Part shown: in pieces, positions 7,140 to 11,104 of the stretch
Layout of the letters: the number at the start of each line of letters is the position of its first letter
Position numbering within the stretch: position 1 is the first letter of the stretch
Origin: Asterionellopsis glacialis
Taxonomy: Eukaryota > Bacillariophyta > Plagiogrammaphyceae > Rhaphoneidales > Asterionellopsidaceae
Direction: 5' to 3'
Length of the DNA: 11,104 bases
Assembly (NCBI GenBank): GCA_014885115.2
Contig: WKLE02003494.1
Location: 1-11,104, forward strand
Translations under genes and position numbers: made by a program
The notes under the pieces: model-generated
Seen by the model: the letters and a program-made list of their open reading frames with translations, nothing else
Told to the model about the DNA's origin: nothing
Database searches by the model: none

Positions 7140-8900
7140 ATGAATTTTATAGTGAGAAAGGTATCTTTTAGCCGTTGTCTCGTAACATTGATATTGTGCA
7201 CTCATCTGGTGGTTTCAAGAATTGGTTGCGCAAACATGGAGCCAAACAAAATCGAAAAAGCTCCGCCGTCAAAAGCATGTGCTAGCTCAAGCAATGATTC
7301 CTTGGGATCTTCCACAACAAGTAGTCATCTCAGCACCCCAGCTTTGAATCAAATGCCGCCACTTAAAATTTGTTTCTTGGTAGAACCTTCACCCTTTACA
7401 TACGTTTCAGGATACGCCAATCGATATCAAGAAACGTTCAAGTTTTTGAAACAAGCAGATGATAAAATACAAGTAGTAACGACGGATGCAAATACACACC
7501 ATACGTCCTTACCCAAACATTTCTTAGGATATCCCATCCAATACACACTGGGTGTCCCATTACCCATGTACAAACATGTCACATTGTCGTTAGATTTCCA
7601 ACTCAATGGTTTAAAAGTTATACGTAAAATGACACCAGATGTCATTCACGTTAGCACTCCGTACGTCCTCTCTGCTCCTTGCGTGTTTCCTTTCTGTGTG
7701 TCGATATTTTTCTTGTTTGAAATATGGACTAACAGAATATGAGACTGACGGAACCATTTGTGTCTCTCGTTTTTTTTGGCTTTGTAATACAGAGGTTTCA
7801 TGGTTTTCCCAGCGATTGTTTATTCTAGACTATTTCGAATACCCTTAGGTAAGACCACATACATTTCTTCTACTCTTGACCAAAAAAGGTGTGGTATCTT
7901 CTTCAGTCCAACTTGCCATCATCTTTTTCAGCTCAACCATATCTTTTCTTTCTCTTGTATTGTATTTGTCAACTCATGCTATTATATATATATATATATA
8001 TATTGTGCAAAAAACAAAGTGATGAGTTATCATACTCATCTTCCCATTTATGTCAAAAAGTATGTATGGGAATTCGTTTCACCAGTTGTACAACGGTTAT
8101 CATGGTTCGTTATTTGGGCTGGACATTGCTTTGCAGATTTAACTCTAGTGACATCCCCTCAAATTCAACAAGAATTTGTGGACCATGAAATACCACGAGT
8201 CGATGTTTGGCGAAAGGGCATTGATACCGAGAGGTTTCATCCTCAGTACAGAAATGATAAAATGAGATATGCCATGACCAATGGACACCCTCATGATTTT
8301 TTGATATTGTATGTGGGACGTCTTGCTGCCGAAAAACGTGTAGAAGACCTCAAGGCAATACTAGATCATTTGCTTCGTAGCAGTAGTGGTAGCAGGATTG
8401 GTAGTAGTAATACAAGAAAGAATGTTCGATTATGCCTTGTCGGAACGGGTCCACAAGAAGATGATTTGAAAGAAATGTTCAAGGATACCACCACGGACAG
8501 TGGGGACAGTCGTGTTGTGTTTATGGGTCAACTTGTAGGAGAACGTCTTAGTATGGCGTATGCATCTGCGGATGTTTTTGTACTACCCAGTGATAGTGAA
8601 ACGTTAGGGTTTGTCGTGTTGGAGTCCATGGCGAGTGGTGTACCCGTAATTGCAGCAAGAGCTGGTGGTGTCCCTAGTTTAATTCAAGATGGAATCACAT
8701 CCTACCTTGTCACTCCAGGTTGTATATCTGAATTTTGTGAAAAATTAGAATTGTTAAACTCAAACCCAACAACAGTACGATCTCGGATGGGACAATTGGC
8801 AAGATGTGAAGCGGAAAAGTGGGGATGGGAATCAGCCACTTCAATTTTACGCAATGAACAATACCAACAAGCCTTGAAGAATTGTAAAAGGAGATGTTGA
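7140..8900 (+). CDS. SQD2: SQD2-like GT4 glycosyltransferase (sulfoquinovosyltransferase), three exons
   Basis: The exons are 7140-7660, 7793-7848 and 8020-8900, giving 485 residues, close to the roughly 500 of plant SQD2. The ATG is the first after an in-frame TGA at 7110-7112. SQD2 transfers sulfoquinovose from UDP-sulfoquinovose to diacylglycerol, the last step of sulfolipid (SQDG) synthesis in plastids. Family marks in order are VEPSPF (81-86), YVSGY (88-92), HVSTPGFMVF across the first junction, VMSYHTH (193-199) across the second, VWRKGID, VGRLAAEK (291-298, with the donor-phosphate R293 and K298), YASADVFVLPS, the GT4 E-x7-E pair (E386, E394) in SETLGFVVLE, and a C-terminal RNEQYQQAL. 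All expected blocks are present. The N-terminus has a signal-peptide-like hydrophobic core (about 13-25), then a Ser/Thr-rich linker to about residue 70; a typical diatom ASAFAP plastid motif is not visible. Other lipid-directed GT4 activities cannot be excluded, as diatoms can have several homologues. Confidence 0.9.
7661..7792 (+). other. Intron 1 of the SQD2-like gene (132 nt, phase 2)
   Basis: The donor is GTACGT and the acceptor is ATACAG after a T8 run. Joining restores P174 and the conserved block STPGFMVF. Although 132 is a multiple of three, the retained sequence has an in-frame TGA at 7740-7742. Confidence 0.9.
7849..8019 (+). other. Intron 2 of the SQD2-like gene (171 nt, phase 1, stop-free)
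   Basis: The donor is GTAAGA and the acceptor is ACAAAG. Joining restores V193 and the conserved VMSYHTH. The intron length is exactly 57 codons and contains no in-frame stop, so retention would keep the frame but insert 57 residues into the core of the fold. It also contains a (TA)n microsatellite. Confidence 0.88.
7983..8003. repeat. (TA)n microsatellite inside SQD2-like intron 2
   Basis: An uninterrupted run of 21 alternating T/A bases lies 17 bases before the acceptor of the intron. Length changes here would alter the distance to the 3' splice site and could break the in-frame property of the intron. Confidence 0.9.
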
Positions 8901-8913
8901 AAGGTTTGAATTT

Positions 8914-8933
8914 TAAAAAGACTAGACTTTTTA
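8914..8933 (+). other. 3'-UTR hairpin of the SQD2-like gene
   Basis: TAAAAAG (8914-8920) and CTTTTTA (8927-8933) form a perfect 7-bp stem with a 6-nt loop, 13 bases after the stop codon. It resembles a transcription-end or RNA-processing element, but eukaryotic Pol II genes do not need one, so its function is open. Confidence 0.35.
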
Positions 8934-9313
8934 GTTACCGGTAGGAACTACAGGGTGCATCTCTGAACTGCTATAGGATTCCATTTTTATGTTAAAAACT
9001 AGAGATGTTCAACTCCTTGATCCGAAACTACCTCCGATAAGGTTAAGGATGAAAAAAAAAGGTGACAACTTTCTGGCAGAGACGACCAAACCAGGCAATT
9101 CTCAACGGATGAATTTTCATCGTATATTCTTACGTAGAATGCAACCTTGTGCAGTATTGATTTCAATTTGATAATTACTTAAGAGAACCAGACTTTCAAC
9201 GGAATGCAAATTACGTAGTTCCATCCATCAAATGCTAAGTTAATATTATTCAATTTTGAAGGTTTCATTTACAAGCCAGCCACACCATATAACTATTCAT
9301 ATCTATTTAAAGA

Positions 9314-9320
9314 TATAAAT
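9314..9320 (+). promoter_or_regulatory. Possible TATA box (TATAAAT)
   Basis: It is the best TATA match upstream of the last gene, 17 bases before the short open frame at 9337 and about 290 before the ATG at 9611. If real, the transcript would carry a leader of about 250 bases including most or all of the short frame. Confidence 0.25.
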
Positions 9321-9336
9321 TCATACTAAAATCAAA

Positions 9337-9447
9337 ATGGCACATCAACGTCGATATTGGAACGCGATCAGGGAAGGCAGCAGTCAAAATTCTAGTCTAT
9401 GGTACGCCAGCATACAAGAACACGCAAAACAAGCGGTGCACAAGTAG
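9337..9447 (+). CDS. Candidate short ORF of 36 codons (possible uORF or leader peptide)
   Basis: ATG at 9337 in the context CAAAATGGC, with a TAG at 9445-9447. The peptide starts MAHQRRYWNAI and ends EHAKQAVHK. It is hydrophilic, with W8 and W22 and no signal peptide or known motif. It lies 163 bases upstream of the ATG of the last gene and may be an upstream ORF in its leader. Alternatively it is chance, or an exon ending at the donor-like GTAGGT (9444-9449). Only start context and position support it. Confidence 0.2.
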   Translation: MAHQRRYWNAIREGSSQNSSLWYASIQEHAKQAVHK

Positions 9448-9610
9448 GTTGTTGATTCAAAAACGAGTAACCCTGAGCCGGACGGAGCCCACCAAACTCG
9501 CCAAGACTAGAGTAGTCTCTTCGTACCAACCCATCATCGCGGCATTGCTTCTTTGTGATCGGTGAATCTTGAATTGCGAAAGAAGAAAAAGGCATAGTAT
9601 ATCAACAACA

Positions 9611-10554
9611 ATGAGTGCTAGCATGTCACACTATACAACAACTCTCGCCGATGCCTTATGCGGAGGATCATCAAGAAAATTAATTGCAGGATGGTGGTGC
9701 GTGGACATGGTTTAGATTTTTTGTACCTCGTACCTACTCTTTGATGATGATTGCTTTCCATCAGGAATGCATTATTCGATCAGCAAAATGCTGATGCTGC
9801 TGCTATGCTGACATTATAATTTCTCATGTTGTTTTGCTGTCTTTACTTGAACATAATTAATGTAGGTACTCTGTATTGGCCTTGACAGCAATTCTTATAC
9901 TCATGACAGTTCCAGTCATGTCGACAAGGACCGCAGGTGAAACCTTTGCATCAGTTTGGTCTGCAGTTTTATCATTCATTCTTTGTATCGGAGGAACCAT
10001 GATTATGAGAAAATTTCACAATAGTATGGCAGTGGGTTTTTTCATGGGAGGAGTTGTGGCAATGGCACAACTTTTCTTTATGCTTTTCTTGGTGTAAGTT
10101 TCTTTTATTTCATGCTTTTGGAGGATTGGAAATATTCTGATGGGGAGGAAAGGCTCAACTGTTGTGTTGTTTAACTTTTTTTGTTCCACACGCACAACTT
10201 ACTTTGTTAAATTTGATTGTTATTTCATCTTATCATTGTTTTTTCTTTGAAATGTTTCACAGTTACATTGGTTATGCCAAGGATCAAGTTGCAGCTGAAG
10301 AATCAGCCAAGGAAGAACGTTTCATGTCATTTTTATGCTTAATTCAAAGTGTATTGTTGGGTTCCTTTGCTGCTATTTTGGGAGCTCATCGAGCAGAAAT
10401 TTTGGATAAACCTTTGAGTGAAAAATCTGTCATGAGTGGTGTCAGTGAAGGAATGTCAACTTTTAATTACAGTGGCGATTACAGTGAAACATCAACAGCG
10501 GCTGATGAATCTTTAGAACCCGGATACCGAGCTCCCGAATCAACACGGGTGTGA
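9611..10554 (+). CDS. Four-helix membrane protein of 201 residues, three exons (function unknown)
   Basis: The exons are 9611-9696, 9866-10093 and 10263-10554; both joins are phase 2 and keep frame exactly. Residues 1-22 are polar. Hydrophobic segments at about 24-46, 57-76, 83-108 and 125-147 predict four closely spaced helices. The loop between helices 3 and 4 is short and charged (KDQVAAEESAKEER). The tail of about 50 residues is Ser/Thr/Glu-rich with a YSGDYSE patch. Helix 3 is Met/Gly/Phe-rich and has several small residues for tight packing. I recognise no catalytic or transport motif. The layout is like other small four-helix (MARVEL/tetraspan-type) proteins but without a signature, so no family is assigned. 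The downstream-facing acidic tail with GDY recalls the NPGDYE end of the first gene, but the two proteins do not align otherwise. Confidence 0.85.
9697..9865 (+). other. Intron 1 of the last membrane protein gene (169 nt, phase 2)
   Basis: The donor is GTGCGT, a weaker match than the other introns, and the acceptor is TGTAG. Joining gives AGWWYSVLAL. A second GT three bases upstream (9694) forms a tandem donor; using it would drop one Trp. Confidence 0.75.
10094..10262 (+). other. Intron 2 of the last membrane protein gene (169 nt, phase 2)
   Basis: The donor is GTAAGT and the acceptor is TTTCACAG after a T-rich tract. Joining gives LFLVYIGYAK. The unspliced frame stops at once (TAA inside the donor). 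Confidence 0.9.
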
Positions 10555-11104
10555 GAAAAGAGATGATATAAAGATGAAAATGTAATGTAACGTGCTATGA
10601 ATGGATAGATGGAGGGGAGCATGCAACAACAATATAAACACGAAAAAGTGCCCCCTTATTTATTATTCATGGAGCAGACAGACGCATAGGATGTCCTTTT
10701 CTTTTCTGTTGTTTCGTTTGTGGGGAGAAATATAAGAATGATAGTAGGTACATGATAATATTATATATATATATATGTTGTGATGGAAAAAATAATATAA
10801 TTGCACAAAAAAATGAGTTTACGAAATCGTGTAGGTAAATATCGATGTTAACAAAAACCTTCATGGAAGTCTGATCAACATACTTTTTCAAAATCAAGAA
10901 CTACAGTGCTCGCATGCAAATTTGATGGACGGACGTTCGGGGTTGTGAAACACCCAATTTTTCTGTTCGTTCGTTTCCTGTTGGTTTGTATCATCCGTCT
11001 CCATTTGCAGAACGCAAACCATGTAAGGTTTTGAGTTCCTTTCTACAGGCAGTACTGTGCAATTTAACGCTGTCCCTCTCTACAGTAGGATGCGCTTTTC
11101 AGAA
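10555..11104. other. 3' UTR of the last gene and flanking non-coding DNA
   Basis: No coding frame is convincing in the final 550 bases. The left part should be the 3' UTR of the 201-residue membrane protein. It includes TTATTTATTATTC near 10656 and a TA microsatellite at 10762-10776. The segment from about 10930 is less AT-rich and may lead into another gene beyond the window. Confidence 0.45.
10762..10776. repeat. Short (TA)n microsatellite
   Basis: Fifteen alternating T/A bases in non-coding DNA about 210 bases after the last stop codon. Confidence 0.85.

Larger units (their letters stand above)
8901..9610. other. Intergenic region between the SQD2-like and 201-residue membrane protein genes
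   Basis: It contains a hairpin right after the SQD2-like stop (8914-8933), a TATAAAT at 9314-9320, and a short open frame at 9337-9447 (listed separately). A 60-codon frame at 8989-9171 and a 67-codon minus-strand frame at 9595-9392 both have ATG starts but no recognisable domain. I take them as chance. Confidence 0.5.

Noticed and set aside
8989..9171. 60-codon ATG frame after the SQD2-like gene
   Set aside because: It contains an A9 run, has no domain and no promoter signal, and probably lies in the 3' flank.
9392..9595. Minus-strand 67-codon ATG frame diverging from the last gene
   Set aside because: No domain or targeting signal. It ends in sequence overlapping the short plus-strand frame and is most easily explained by a locally stop-poor stretch.
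10990..11030. Acceptor-like TTGCAG and donor-like GTAAGG only 12 bases apart
   Set aside because: It would imply a 12-base exon with no flanking coding sequence in view. Single splice-like words are common by chance.

Overview
The window looks like nuclear DNA of a photosynthetic stramenopile, most likely a diatom. It is AT-rich, with compact genes, GT-AG introns of 128-171 nt and short intergenic gaps. One gene is a protein made of helicase-associated (HA) repeats without a helicase, a type very common in diatom genomes. Another is an SQD2-like glycosyltransferase of sulfolipid synthesis, as expected of a plastid-bearing organism. The genus cannot be fixed by eye. Nothing points to bacterial, viral or transposon DNA, and I found no rRNA, tRNA or CRISPR array.

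There are five supportable protein genes, ordered + + - + +. (1) 417-1544, one exon: a four-helix membrane protein whose cytosolic tail ends in nine 7-residue acidic/Tyr repeats, encoded by a 21-bp tandem repeat. (2) 2422-4113, one exon: a probable nuclear protein with a Ser/Thr-rich N-terminus, a coiled coil, a basic nuclear localisation cluster and three HA repeats. (3) 6481-5562 on the minus strand, two exons: a small basic protein with an N-terminal Tudor/chromo-barrel-like fold and a distinctive C-terminal motif. (4) 7140-8900, three exons: an SQD2-like GT4 glycosyltransferase of 485 residues. (5) 9611-10554, three exons: a small four-helix membrane protein of 201 residues. All intron junctions were placed by hand and keep frame exactly.

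Genes 2 and 3 converge on a 1.45-kb gap without a convincing gene; it holds a 3'-UTR hairpin, a T16 tract and an 11-bp triplicate repeat. Genes 3 and 4 are divergent and share a 658-bp promoter region. That region contains a 24-bp perfect palindrome with TATAAA on both strands, two GATTGG (inverse CCAAT) boxes 20 bp apart, a TGACGT site and a 12-bp palindrome around CACGTG. A short open frame of 36 codons in front of gene 5 may be an upstream ORF.

The genes do not form an obvious pathway; this reads as ordinary diatom euchromatin. The best candidates for something undescribed are the Tudor-like protein with its C-terminal motif, the heptad-repeat membrane protein, the palindromic bidirectional TATA region, and a stop-free 171-nt intron inside the SQD2-like gene that could be retained without shifting the frame.
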